From Betaproteobacteria bacterium (GTDB lineage: Bacteria > Pseudomonadota > Gammaproteobacteria > Burkholderiales > Ga0077523): a stretch of DNA of 34,114 nucleotides. The position numbers and the translations under genes were made by a program. A model generated the notes under the pieces. It did not search any database and was not told the DNA's origin. It worked only from the letters and a program-made list of their open reading frames with translations. Shown one piece after another: positions 16,067 to 23,886 of this stretch. The stretch is taken from NCBI GenBank assembly GCA_025350245.1, contig JANXYG010000017.1, forward strand, positions 1-34,114, written 5' to 3'. Numbering within the stretch: the stretch's first letter is position 1; every line of letters begins with the position of its first letter.

Positions 16067-16273
16067 ATGGAAACAACAATTCTGAACATTCGCGGCATGA
16101 CCTGCAACGGCTGCGTGGCCAGTGTCACGCGGGTGCTGACGGCGCTGGGCGGCGTCGATGGCGTGGAGGTCGCGCTGGCCGCCGGACATGCCACGGTGCG
16201 CTTCGATCCGTCGCTGATCGATGTCGGCCGGCTCGAAAGCGCGGTGCGTGCGGTCGGCTTCGAAACGCCCTGA
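16067..16273 (+). CDS. Heavy-metal-associated (CopZ-like) domain protein
   Basis: This 68-residue single-domain protein has the GMTCNGCV metal-binding loop (MxCxxC) at residues 10-17 and the ferredoxin-like pattern of copper chaperones, ending AVRAVGFETP. The start is the ATG at 16067; the frame is open further upstream but that part is antisense to the MBL gene. It probably binds Cu(I) in the cytoplasm and hands it to a P-type ATPase or repressor, neither of which is next to it. Confidence 0.9.
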   Translation: METTILNIRGMTCNGCVASVTRVLTALGGVDGVEVALAAGHATVRFDPSLIDVGRLESAVRAVGFETP

Positions 16274-16551
16274 TTGTCGCCAGTCCGACCACTGGTCGGC
16301 CCGGCATAGCCTACTTCGTCAAACCGGTCGATGTACCGGCGCTGGTCAACAAGCTCGACCGGCTGGTCACCTGGGAACTACCCGAGTCCTATCGGGTGCT
16401 GGTGGTGGATGGCGATGGCACGATCGCCACCGCCCGCGATCTGGTGCTGGCTGCCGACCTCGCGCGGTATCGAGCCAGGGACATAGGCCGCAACCGGGTC
16501 GAACCATGGGACGGGCCGCTCGCGATGGCCACTGCCGGGAGCGACCGTTAA
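16274..16551 (+). pseudogene. Response-regulator/GGDEF relic
   Basis: An unbroken frame without any usable start codon runs from the stop of the metal-binding gene to TAA at 16549-16551. It strings together pieces of known domains: AYFVKPVDVPALVNKLDRLV looks like the end of a receiver domain, SYRVLVVDGDGTI like the start of a second receiver, and ADLARYRARDIGRNRVEPW like the end of a GGDEF domain. The intervening several hundred residues are gone. The pieces are still in frame, as in the paaD and paaN relics. The 3' end overlaps the bamD stop. A palindrome, CCGACCACTGGTCGG, lies at 16285-16299. Confidence 0.7.
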
Positions 16552-17327
16552 AAAAAGTCCCACCAGGCCTTGCCGGCGCGGGCATCGAGCAGCTTGCTCG
16601 ATGGAAAATTGAGCTTCAACATCCGCTCGGAATCCTTCTGCAGGTCGGTCATGCCCATGGCCGCGTACGATTTCGACAACACGGCGAAGGCCCGTTCGAG
16701 CGCCGGGGCCTGGGGAAAATTCTGCAAGGCGTACTGCGCGCGGTTCACCGCCGCCACGTACGCTCGCCGCCGGTAGTAATACTCGGCCACCTTCACTTCC
16801 GAATTCGCCAGCGAGTCGACCAGGTATTGCATGCGCTTGACCGCGTCGGCCGAATAGCGGCTGTCGGGAAAGCGTGTGACCAGGTCGCGCAGGGCATCGA
16901 ACGACTCGCGCATCGCCTGCGGATCGCGGTCGGTCATGTCCTGGTCCGAGATCTTCGCGAGCAACCCGAGATCTTCGTTGAATGAGACCAGCCCCTTCAG
17001 GTAATAGGCGTAGTCGACATTCGGATTGTTCGGGTACAGCTTGATGAAGCGGTCGCACGCGGCGATGGCCGAGGCCGGCTCGCGCTCCTTGTAGTAGGCG
17101 TAGGCCACCTCGAGCTGCGACTGCTGGGCGAACCGGCCATAGGGAAAACGGGCCTCCAGCTTCTCGTACAGGCCGATCGATTTCTTGTAGTTGCCGCCGT
17201 CGAGCTCCGATTTGGCTTCGTTGTACAGCCGGTCCGGGCCCCAGGTCTTGGTCACGTCCTTGGTCGGACCCGACGCGCAGGCGCCCAGAAGCAACATCAT
17301 CAGGATTACCGCTACACTTGTTCTCAT
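16548..17327 (-). CDS. bamD: Outer-membrane assembly lipoprotein BamD
   Basis: This 259-residue lipoprotein has a signal peptide with lipobox LLLGAC (Cys17), then the tetratricopeptide-type repeats of BamD: LYNEAKSELDGGNYKKSIGL, YGRFAQQSQLEVAYAYYKER, FIKLYPNNPNVDYAYYLKGL, and VAEYYYRRRAYVAAVNRAQY. It is an essential part of the BAM complex that inserts beta-barrel proteins in the outer membrane. The start codon at 17327 overlaps the divergent rluD start by two bases, so each leader lies inside the other gene. Confidence 0.96.
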   Translation of the reverse strand: MRTSVAVILMMLLLGACASGPTKDVTKTWGPDRLYNEAKSELDGGNYKKSIGLYEKLEARFPYGRFAQQSQLEVAYAYYKEREPASAIAACDRFIKLYPNNPNVDYAYYLKGLVSFNEDLGLLAKISDQDMTDRDPQAMRESFDALRDLVTRFPDSRYSADAVKRMQYLVDSLANSEVKVAEYYYRRRAYVAAVNRAQYALQNFPQAPALERAFAVLSKSYAAMGMTDLQKDSERMLKLNFPSSKLLDARAGKAWWDFF

Positions 17328-18306
17328 GTCTTCCGCCGAAAAAACGCGAGCGGATTATAGCGTGGCACCTGCCGGCGCCGCGGTACGCATTGCGGTTCCC
17401 GATGCCTGCGTCGGCATGCGCCTCGATCAGGTACTGTCGCGGTTGCTGCCACAGCACTCGCGCAGCCGCCTCCAGGCCTGGATCGGCGACGGGCGCATCA
17501 CCGTCGACGGCGCCAAGGTACTGCCGAAGCAAAAGGTGTGGGGTGGCGAGCGCATCGATGTCGACGCCCCACCAGACACTGCCGACGGCACCGATCTGCC
17601 CGAGGACATCGCGCTGACCGTGGTGCACGAAGACCCGGACCTGCTGGTGATCAACAAGCCGACGGGCCTGGTGGTGCATCCCGGCAATGGCAACCGCACC
17701 GGCACCCTGCTCAACGCCTTGCTGTCGCGACATCCCGAACTGGCGTTGCTGCCGCGCGCCGGCATCGTGCACCGGCTCGACAAGGACACCAGCGGCCTGA
17801 TGGTGGTGGCCAGGACGCTGGAGGCGCAGACCGCGCTGGTGCGGCAACTGCAGGCACACAGCGTGTCGCGCACCTACCTGGCCATCGCCGCCGGCGACCT
17901 GACGCAGCACCGCAAGGTCGACGCGCCGGTCGGACGCCATCCGACCCAGCGCACGCGCATGGCAGTCGTCGCGTCCGGAAAACCAGCCGTCACCCACATC
18001 CACATCCGCCAGCGCGGCGGCAACTGGACCCTGATCGAATGCAGCCTCGAGACCGGGCGCACGCACCAGATTCGGGTGCACCTCGACGCGATCGGCCATC
18101 CGCTGCTTGGCGACCCGGTGTACGGAACCGGGCGGCACGCGCGGGTGCCCGTCGACGTCGTGGCCCGGTTCCATCGCCAGGCACTACACGCCTGGCGCCT
18201 GGCACTCGATCATCCGTCGCGCCCGGAACGCCTCAGCTGGCAGGCCGAGCCGCCCGCGGACTTCGCGGCACTGCTGGCCAACTTGATGGCCAACTCGATT
18301 CGATGA
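17326..18306 (+). CDS. rluD: 23S rRNA pseudouridine synthase RluD
   Basis: This 326-residue protein has an N-terminal S4 RNA-binding domain (about residues 27-85, LDQVLSRLLPQHSRSRLQAW) and the RluA-family catalytic domain with GIVHRLDKDTSGLMVVA, where the Asp is the nucleophile, plus ETGRTHQIRVHL and HPLLGDPVYG. It makes pseudouridines in helix 69 of 23S rRNA. Start is the ATG at 17326, divergent from and overlapping the bamD start codon. The stop overlaps the pgeF ATG (ATGA). Confidence 0.94.
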   Translation: MSSAEKTRADYSVAPAGAAVRIAVPDACVGMRLDQVLSRLLPQHSRSRLQAWIGDGRITVDGAKVLPKQKVWGGERIDVDAPPDTADGTDLPEDIALTVVHEDPDLLVINKPTGLVVHPGNGNRTGTLLNALLSRHPELALLPRAGIVHRLDKDTSGLMVVARTLEAQTALVRQLQAHSVSRTYLAIAAGDLTQHRKVDAPVGRHPTQRTRMAVVASGKPAVTHIHIRQRGGNWTLIECSLETGRTHQIRVHLDAIGHPLLGDPVYGTGRHARVPVDVVARFHRQALHAWRLALDHPSRPERLSWQAEPPADFAALLANLMANSIR

Positions 18307-19058
18307 CCAGCCTGCTCGCCGATTCGATGCTGCAACCAGACTGGCCGGTGGCGTCGCGGGTGCGCGCCCTGGTCACCACCCGGTATGGCGGGGTCAGCAT
18401 CGGTCCGTATGCGAGCCTGAACCTCGGCGTCGCGGTGGCCGACGAGCCCGCCGCCGTCGCCGAAAACCGGGCCCGCTTGCGAACGCTGCTGCCTGCCGGG
18501 CCACGCTGGCTACGCCAGGTGCATGGCACCGAAGTCGTGGACGCCGCTGCGGTCGCGGGCCCGGTCGCCGCTGACGCGAGCATATCCACGGTAGCGGATG
18601 TGGTGTGCACGATCCAGATGGCTGATTGCCTGCCGGTGCTGCTGGCGTCGGGCGACGCCGTGGTGGCCGCCGCGCACGCGGGCTGGCGCGGTCTGGCCGC
18701 AGGTGTGATCGAAAGCACCATCGCCCGCATGGACGTGCGCCCGGACAGCGTTGTCGCCTGGCTCGGCCCCGCCATCGGTCCTGACGCCTTCGAGGTCGGC
18801 GAGGATGTCCGGCGTGCATTCGTCGACCACGATGCCGGTGCGGCAACGGCGTTTCGTCCGTACCCTGGTCGCGACGGCAAGTGGTTCGCTGACATCTTCG
18901 AACTGGCCCGACGGCGCCTGCGCGCCCAGGGTCTCACCGCGATACACGGCGGCGGTATCTGCACCCATGGCGACCGCACGCGCTTTTTTTCGCATCGTCG
19001 CGATGGCGTCACGGGGCGGATGGCGGCATTGATCTGGATCGTCGGCGAGCAGGGCTGA
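18303..19058 (+). CDS. pgeF: PgeF/YfiH-family peptidoglycan editing factor
   Basis: This 251-residue protein has the multicopper-oxidase-like DUF152 fold with its conserved zinc/active-site set: WLRQVHGTEVV, QMADCLPVLLAS and AAHAGWRGLAAGVIE. Family members remove wrongly incorporated residues from peptidoglycan precursors and also show purine nucleoside phosphorylase activity. The ATG at 18303 overlaps the rluD stop, and the rluD-pgeF pair is a conserved proteobacterial couple. The length is normal. Confidence 0.92.
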   Translation: MTSLLADSMLQPDWPVASRVRALVTTRYGGVSIGPYASLNLGVAVADEPAAVAENRARLRTLLPAGPRWLRQVHGTEVVDAAAVAGPVAADASISTVADVVCTIQMADCLPVLLASGDAVVAAAHAGWRGLAAGVIESTIARMDVRPDSVVAWLGPAIGPDAFEVGEDVRRAFVDHDAGAATAFRPYPGRDGKWFADIFELARRRLRAQGLTAIHGGGICTHGDRTRFFSHRRDGVTGRMAALIWIVGEQG

Positions 19059-19113
19059 CCGGGCGGGACGCTTCACCCCCTATACTCACCGGCTTTTCGG
19101 TCAAGCTCCGACG

Positions 19114-19896
19114 ATGTCGAGTTTCTTCTGGATTCTCATCGCCTGCACGGCGGGCGGGTTGCTGTCGGTGCTCCTGGCGGCCCTGCTATCGCTGGGGGCC
19201 AGCGCGCGCCACGTGACGCTGCTGGTGAGCTTCGCGGTGGGCGCGCTGCTCGGCGCCGTGTTCCTCGAGATTCTGCCGTATGCATTCGCCCGGACCGCGG
19301 AAGCATCGACCGTCACCGCCCAGCTCCTGGGCGGCATCCTGCTGTTCTTCATGCTGGAAAAACTGGTGCTGTGGCGTCACAGTCACCGCCACAACCACGA
19401 TCCGAACGCGATCATGGTGGCCGCCGAGCACGACCACGGCCGCAGCGGGTCGCTCATCCTCATCGGCGACACCTTCCACAATTTCGTCGATGGTGTCCTC
19501 ATCGCAGCCGCGTTCGCGGCCGATTTCCAGGTCGGCCTGATCACGGCCCTGGCGATCGTGGCGCACGAGATCCCGCAGGAGCTTTCGAGTTTTCTCATCC
19601 TGCTGCACTCTGGGTTCACGCGGCGCCGCGCCCTGCTCTACAACCTGCTGTCCGGGCTGGCGATGCTGCTCGGCGGCGTGCTGGCATGGACCGCGCACGA
19701 ATCGTTGCAGGCCTGGGTGCCGTCGATGGTCGCGATCGCGGCCGCGAGCATGCTCTACGTTGCGGTCGCGGACCTCATCCCCGGCCTTCAGAGGCGCCTG
19801 CAGCTCGCGGAAACCCTGCAGCAGATGACGCTGATCGGACTCGGCGTGGGGTCGATCTGGCTGGTGGGATCGCTTCTCGGGCACACGGTGCAGTAA
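19114..19896 (+). CDS. ZIP-family metal transporter
   Basis: This 260-residue integral membrane protein has about eight hydrophobic segments and the ZIP metal motifs in the fourth and fifth helices: GDTFHNFVDGVLIAAAF and IVAHEIPQELSSF. A His-rich cytoplasmic loop (RHSHRHNHDPN) lies between segments three and four. It should import zinc or another divalent metal across the inner membrane. The ATG at 19114 gives a normal first membrane helix. It stands 55 bases after pgeF. Confidence 0.93.
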   Translation: MSSFFWILIACTAGGLLSVLLAALLSLGASARHVTLLVSFAVGALLGAVFLEILPYAFARTAEASTVTAQLLGGILLFFMLEKLVLWRHSHRHNHDPNAIMVAAEHDHGRSGSLILIGDTFHNFVDGVLIAAAFAADFQVGLITALAIVAHEIPQELSSFLILLHSGFTRRRALLYNLLSGLAMLLGGVLAWTAHESLQAWVPSMVAIAAASMLYVAVADLIPGLQRRLQLAETLQQMTLIGLGVGSIWLVGSLLGHTVQ

Positions 19897-19924
19897 CCAT
19901 GGACTCACCAAGCCTGCCGAACAA

Positions 19925-20185
19925 CTATTTTTCTGCTTGGCTCGCGGTCGGTTGTTCATCGCCCGTGCTCTCGAGCGGCGCATGGTCAGCGGCATCCGCA
20001 TCGGTGCTCATGGCCGCGGCGCGCGCCGCATCGCGGCGTCGGCGCGGACCGCCGAACAACCACAGCAGCAGCGCCAGTGGCGCCAGGCCGTAGGCGAGAA
20101 ACGTGAGCACGCCGGCCGTGATGCTGCGCTCGGTTGCCGCCATGAGCACGGTCACGTACAGCCAGGCGATGGCGACAATGTACAA
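19925..20185 (-). CDS. Small two-helix membrane protein
   Basis: This 86-residue protein begins with two hydrophobic segments (YIVAIAWLYVTVLMAA and GVLTFLAYGLAPLALLLWLF), then GGPRRRR and an acidic, low-complexity tail. The form is a familiar but unnamed small membrane protein in betaproteobacteria. I place the start at TTG 20185, with GGAG seven bases upstream; the next ATG (20128 region) would cut the first helix. It is divergent from phaC and converges with the ZIP gene. Confidence 0.7.
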   Translation of the reverse strand: MYIVAIAWLYVTVLMAATERSITAGVLTFLAYGLAPLALLLWLFGGPRRRRDAARAAAMSTDADAADHAPLESTGDEQPTASQAEK

Positions 20186-20234
20186 GGAGATACTCCGATG
20201 ATGTCGATGCGGGAACGATGATCGCCGAGCAGCG

Positions 20235-21962
20235 ATGACCGATGCAACGACAGATTCGGACGCCGACCCGGGTGCGCCGATGGAGCGTCTGCTGGCGCTG
20301 CTGCTGCCGCCCGCAGACGCCGCATCGGTGCCATTCGCGACGTTGATGGGTGCAATCGTCGCCGCGATGCGCGATTCGCCGGCACCGTTCGAGGCGATCC
20401 TGCGCGAGCTGTATCGCGAGCAGTACGCCTTCTGGCAGCGATGGCTGCTGCCGTCGCCCGGTGACGAACCCGGCGCCTCGGCGGACGAACCGACGGCGCG
20501 CCCCGACCCGCCGCCATTCTTCGCCATGGTGGCGGAGCAGCACGGGATCTGGAACCGGTGGGCAGCAGGCATGGCCAAGGCCATGGACGGCAACGATCCA
20601 CAGCGGCAGCGCGTGCGATTCATGCTCCGCCAGTGGAGCGCGGCGACCGCGCCGGCCAACTTTCTCGCCACCAACGCCGAGGCGATCGCGGCAGCCTCGG
20701 CAACCCACGGCGCGACGCTGGCACGAGGCCTGGAACGGGCGCGGGCGGATACGCAGGTGGGGCGCGTCACCCTGAGCAATGGTCCGGATTTCGCCGTCGG
20801 ACGCAGTCTCGCGTCCACCGGCGGCGCCGTCGTGCTCGAAACCGACGTGATGCAGCTCATTCAGTATCGGCCGCGACAGCCGCGGGTGGCGTCGCGCCCG
20901 CTGGTCATGGTGCCGCCATTCATCAACAAGTATTACATCCTCGACCTGCGTCCCGGGCGCTCGCTGGTCGAGTGGGCGCTGGACCAGGGTCAGCAGGTGT
21001 TCATGATCTCGTGGCGCAACGCCAGTGCCGCGATGGCTACGTCGACCTGGGAAGATTTCGTTCGCAAGGGCGTACTGGCCGCGGTCGACGCCGCCACGGC
21101 CATCACCGGTAGCGACCGCGCCAACGTGCTCGGATACTGCGTCGGCGGCACGCTCTCGGTCTGTGCTGCCGGCGTGGACGCCGCCGCCCCCAGCCCCGCA
21201 ATCAACAGCCTGACCCTGCTCGCGACGCTGCTGGACTACACCGACCCCGGTGAAATCGGGGTGTACATCGACGAGCGCTCGGTGCGTGACATCGAAAATC
21301 GCTTCGGCGACGGCGGCGTCGTGCCCGCGGCGACCGTTGCCAATGCGTTCGCCAGCCTGCGTCCGGGCGAACTGGTCTGGGACCCGATCGTGCACCACTA
21401 CCTGCTCGGACAAACGCCGCCCGCATCCGACCTGTTGTACTGGAACGACGACGGAACCGACCTGCCCGGCCCCGTGTATGCCTGGTACCTGCGCCACCTT
21501 TATCTGATGAACCGGCTGTGCGTGCCGGGCGGCGTGCACATCGGCGCCGTGCCCATCCACCTGTCGAAGATCGCGGTGCCGGCCTATGTGCTGGCGGCGC
21601 GTGACGACCACATCGTGCCGTGGGCCTCCGCGTTCCGCTCGTTGGCGTACCTCGGCGGGCCGTGCCGGTTCGTCCTGGGCGAGAACGGCCACGTCGGTGG
21701 CATCGTGAATCCCGCCGCGCGCGAGCGCCATGGCTACTGGACCCAGGGTGAACCCGCTCGGGATGCGCCGGCATGGCTGGCGTTGGCACAACACAACCGT
21801 GGCAGTTGGTGGCACGATTGGAACAAGTGGCTCGCGCCCCGGTCGGGGCGTTTGAGAGCGGCGCCGAAGCGACCCGGAAACCAGGCGCACCCGCCGCTGG
21901 AGGATGCGCCCGGGCGGTTCGTGCTCGAACGCGCGGCCGCGATGCCAGGAAACACGGCCTGA
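20235..21962 (+). CDS. phaC: Class I polyhydroxyalkanoate synthase PhaC
   Basis: This 575-residue enzyme polymerises (R)-3-hydroxybutyryl-CoA at the granule surface. The catalytic triad is visible: Cys302 in GYCVGGTLS, Asp457/458 in AARDDHIVPW, and His486 in GENGHVGGIVNP. Other landmarks are PPFINKYYILDLRPGRSLVE and WRNASAAMATSTWEDF. The N-terminal domain (about 190 residues) is longer and more acidic at its start than some relatives. It leads the phaC-phaB unit; phaB begins 49 bases after its stop. Confidence 0.96.
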   Translation: MTDATTDSDADPGAPMERLLALLLPPADAASVPFATLMGAIVAAMRDSPAPFEAILRELYREQYAFWQRWLLPSPGDEPGASADEPTARPDPPPFFAMVAEQHGIWNRWAAGMAKAMDGNDPQRQRVRFMLRQWSAATAPANFLATNAEAIAAASATHGATLARGLERARADTQVGRVTLSNGPDFAVGRSLASTGGAVVLETDVMQLIQYRPRQPRVASRPLVMVPPFINKYYILDLRPGRSLVEWALDQGQQVFMISWRNASAAMATSTWEDFVRKGVLAAVDAATAITGSDRANVLGYCVGGTLSVCAAGVDAAAPSPAINSLTLLATLLDYTDPGEIGVYIDERSVRDIENRFGDGGVVPAATVANAFASLRPGELVWDPIVHHYLLGQTPPASDLLYWNDDGTDLPGPVYAWYLRHLYLMNRLCVPGGVHIGAVPIHLSKIAVPAYVLAARDDHIVPWASAFRSLAYLGGPCRFVLGENGHVGGIVNPAARERHGYWTQGEPARDAPAWLALAQHNRGSWWHDWNKWLAPRSGRLRAAPKRPGNQAHPPLEDAPGRFVLERAAAMPGNTA

Positions 21963-22011
21963 CCGCACCCGGTCCGGACGCAACGACAAGAACATCGAGG
22001 AGAACGCAAAA

Positions 22012-22755
22012 ATGCAAAAGCGAAACGTGCTGGTCACTGGTGGCATGGGCGGATTGGGCGAATCGATCTGCACCAAGATGGCCGACGCCGGCTACCGGGT
22101 GGTGGTGACCTTCTCGCCATCGAACAAGACCTCGACCGAATGGCTCGCGGCGATGAAGCAGCGCGGCTACGACTTCGCCGGCGTGCCGTGCGATGTCGGC
22201 GACTTCGATTCGTGCGCGCGCGCCGTGCAGCAGATCGAGAAAGAGGTGGGGCCGGTCGACATCCTGGTCAACAATGCCGGCATCACCCGCGACATGACCT
22301 TCAAGAAGATGACCAAGGCCGACTGGGACGTCGTGATGCGCACCAACCTCGACAGTTGCTTCAACATGTCGAAGCAGGTGGTCGACGGCATGGTCGAACG
22401 CAATTGGGGGCGCGTCATCAATGTTTCGTCGGTCAACGGCCAGAAGGGCGCATTCGGCCAGACCAACTACTCGGCGGCCAAGGCCGGCATGCACGGCTTC
22501 ACCAAGGCGCTGGCGCTCGAGGTCGCGAAAAAAGGCGTGACCGTGAACACCATCTCACCGGGCTACATCGGCACCAAGATGGTGACGGCGATTCCGCAGG
22601 AGATCCTCGACGCCAAGATCCTGCCGCAGATCCCGCTCGGCCGGCTCGGCAAGCCCGAGGAGGTGGCCGGCTTGATCATCTACCTGGCATCGGACGAAGC
22701 CGCTTTCGTGTCCGGCGCCAACATCTCGATCAACGGCGGGCAGCACATGCAATAG
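22012..22755 (+). CDS. phaB: NADPH-dependent acetoacetyl-CoA reductase PhaB
   Basis: This 247-residue short-chain dehydrogenase reduces acetoacetyl-CoA to (R)-3-hydroxybutyryl-CoA. It shows the cofactor motif VTGGMGGLGESIC, the NNAG motif VNNAGITRDMTFKKM, the catalytic Ser/Tyr/Lys in NVSSVNGQ and YSAAKAG, and the tail SGANISINGGQHMQ typical of PhaB. GAGGAGAA seven bases before the ATG at 22012 is a strong ribosome site. It supplies monomer to the adjacent phaC; no phaA thiolase is in the window. Confidence 0.96.
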   Translation: MQKRNVLVTGGMGGLGESICTKMADAGYRVVVTFSPSNKTSTEWLAAMKQRGYDFAGVPCDVGDFDSCARAVQQIEKEVGPVDILVNNAGITRDMTFKKMTKADWDVVMRTNLDSCFNMSKQVVDGMVERNWGRVINVSSVNGQKGAFGQTNYSAAKAGMHGFTKALALEVAKKGVTVNTISPGYIGTKMVTAIPQEILDAKILPQIPLGRLGKPEEVAGLIIYLASDEAAFVSGANISINGGQHMQ

Positions 22756-22767
22756 GGTAGACGGCAC

Positions 22768-23146
22768 CAAAAAAAACCCCGGTAGTTGCCTACCGGGGTT
22801 GAACCCTTATCTTTCGATAAAGGGGGAGGAGCCATTCGGAGCGGGGCCATGGCCGCCGCTCCGTGCACATTCGCCGGGTCCGGAACCTTCACGGATGGCC
22901 AGCGCAAGGCGAAATCGGGTACTGCTCTTACTGCCTCTGTGGCGTGGTCACGAACCCTTTGCGCCAGCAAATCGCTCCACTACTGTTTTGGGACTGCTCG
23001 GGCAGAAATTCAAGCCCGTCTTGTCATGCTTCGGTGCCGCAATCCTTAAACTGACAGCCTACTCCTGTTCCGCGTTGATTCGATTACGAACCCTGTCGGA
23101 AAATATCGCTCTCGTTGCGATCGATCGATGAATTGATGCAATGCAC
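22768..23146 (-). ncRNA. Candidate small RNA between phaB and phaR
   Basis: This 558-base gap has no good ORF on either strand. On the minus strand a consensus-like promoter (23153-23181) and an intrinsic terminator (22769-22800) bracket about 380 bases. Predicted elements within it, read leftward, include hairpins with arms at 23014-23018/22999-23003 and 22856-22862/22838-22844, and a stem at 22804-22824 capped by a GAAA tetraloop. The terminator stem is capped by GCAA. I see no tmRNA, RNase P, 6S or SRP RNA signatures. The longest leftward frame without a stop is about 35 codons and lacks a start. Lying divergent from phaR, it could act on storage-polymer genes, but that is only position. 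Confidence 0.5.
22769..22800 (-). terminator. Intrinsic terminator, leftward
   Basis: A perfect 11-bp stem (arms AACCCCGGTAG at 22775-22785 and CTACCGGGGTT at 22790-22800) with a four-base loop is followed on the minus strand by a run of T (plus-strand A-run 22769-22776). The T-run is only on the leftward side, so it terminates transcripts coming from the right, not phaB. In the phaB direction the stem may still work weakly. Confidence 0.85.
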
Positions 23147-23152
23147 AATCTC

Positions 23153-23181
23153 ATAATATTGCCCTCTCGAAGACCTGTCAA
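23153..23181 (-). promoter_or_regulatory. Consensus-like sigma-70 promoter, leftward
   Basis: On the minus strand the -35 is an exact TTGACA (23176-23181), the spacer is exactly 17 bases and the -10 is TATTAT (23153-23158). In a genome this GC-rich, a pair this close to consensus is unlikely by chance. Initiation would fall near 23146, pointing away from phaR into the gene-free gap. Confidence 0.75.
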
Positions 23182-23189
23182 CGATTTCT

Positions 23190-23218
23190 TTGCGCGGCGC
23201 ACCATGCTTCGGTTACAG
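23190..23218 (+). promoter_or_regulatory. Possible phaR promoter
   Basis: TTGCGC (23190-23195), a 17-base spacer and TTACAG (23213-23218) form a modest -35/-10 pair about 95 bases before the phaR ATG. It is nearly back to back with the leftward promoter at 23153-23181, so the two could interfere or share a regulator. Confidence 0.35.
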
Positions 23219-23313
23219 TGAATTAGCAACGGCTTGTCGAGCCTTGAAGACGAAGGGGATTTGAGCAGCCGCTCAAGACCGTCGCATTCATCAACACGAC
23301 GCGAGGGCTGCAA

Positions 23314-23886
23314 ATGGCAGACAACATTCGCCTCATCAAGAAATATCCGAATCGCCGACTTTACGACACCGCGACCAGCAGCTATATCACGCTCACCGAT
23401 GTCAAGGCGCTGGTGCTCGAAGGTGTAGCGTTCAGGGTGGTGGACGCAAAATCCAGCGAAGACCTGACCCGTAGCATTCTGCTGCAGATCATTCTCGAGG
23501 AAGAGAGCGCCGGTACACCGATGTTCTCCTCGGACATGCTGACGCAGGTCATCCGGTTCTACGGTCATGCGATGCAAGGCATGATGGGCAACTACCTGGA
23601 AAAGAACGTCCAGACCTTCATGGAGATGCAGCGTCGCCTCCAGGAACAGTCGCTGGCGAAGTTCGGCGACAACCCGATGATCGGTTCCGAAGCCTGGACC
23701 CAGTTCGTGAAGATGCAGGGCCCGGCGATCCAGGGCCTCATGGGCACCTACCTCGAGCAGAGCGCCGCCACTTTTGTCGACGTTCAGCAGCAACTGCAGA
23801 AGCAGGCTCGCACCATGTTATCGGCGTTTCCGTTTCCCGCATTCGGCGCACCGGCGGGTACCGACGGCAGCTCCGACAAAGGGTGA
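23314..23886 (+). CDS. phaR: Polyhydroxyalkanoate synthesis repressor PhaR
   Basis: This 190-residue protein has the PHB accumulation regulator DNA-binding domain at the N-terminus ([32 protein letters not shown]) followed by two copies of the PHB-binding helical repeat ([20 protein letters not shown] and a second centred on [18 protein letters not shown]). PhaR represses phasin genes and its own gene, and is released by binding to the polymer. GAGGG lies six bases before the ATG. Its stop overlaps the rimO GTG start (GTGA). Confidence 0.95.
   Translation: MADNIRLIKKYPNRRLYDTATSSYITLTDVKALVLEGVAFRVVDAKSSEDLTRSILLQIILEEESAGTPMFSSDMLTQVIRFYGHAMQGMMGNYLEKNVQTFMEMQRRLQEQSLAKFGDNPMIGSEAWTQFVKMQGPAIQGLMGTYLEQSAATFVDVQQQLQKQARTMLSAFPFPAFGAPAGTDGSSDKG

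Noticed and set aside
16285-16299. Palindrome CCGACCACTGGTCGG as an operator
   Set aside because: It lies inside the relic frame with no promoter or start next to it; chance is likely in GC-rich DNA.
22769-22800. Terminator assigned to phaB
   Set aside because: The T-run is on the minus-strand side only; on the phaB strand the stem is followed by mixed sequence.
22801-23131. Plus-strand frames of 63-110 codons in the phaB-phaR gap
   Set aside because: No ribosome sites, no recognisable family, unusual composition; they start inside or near the terminator hairpin.
22768-23146. tmRNA, RNase P RNA, 6S or SRP RNA as identity of the candidate RNA
   Set aside because: I looked for the tag-coding region, the conserved RNase P core and the SRP Alu/loop signatures and did not see them.
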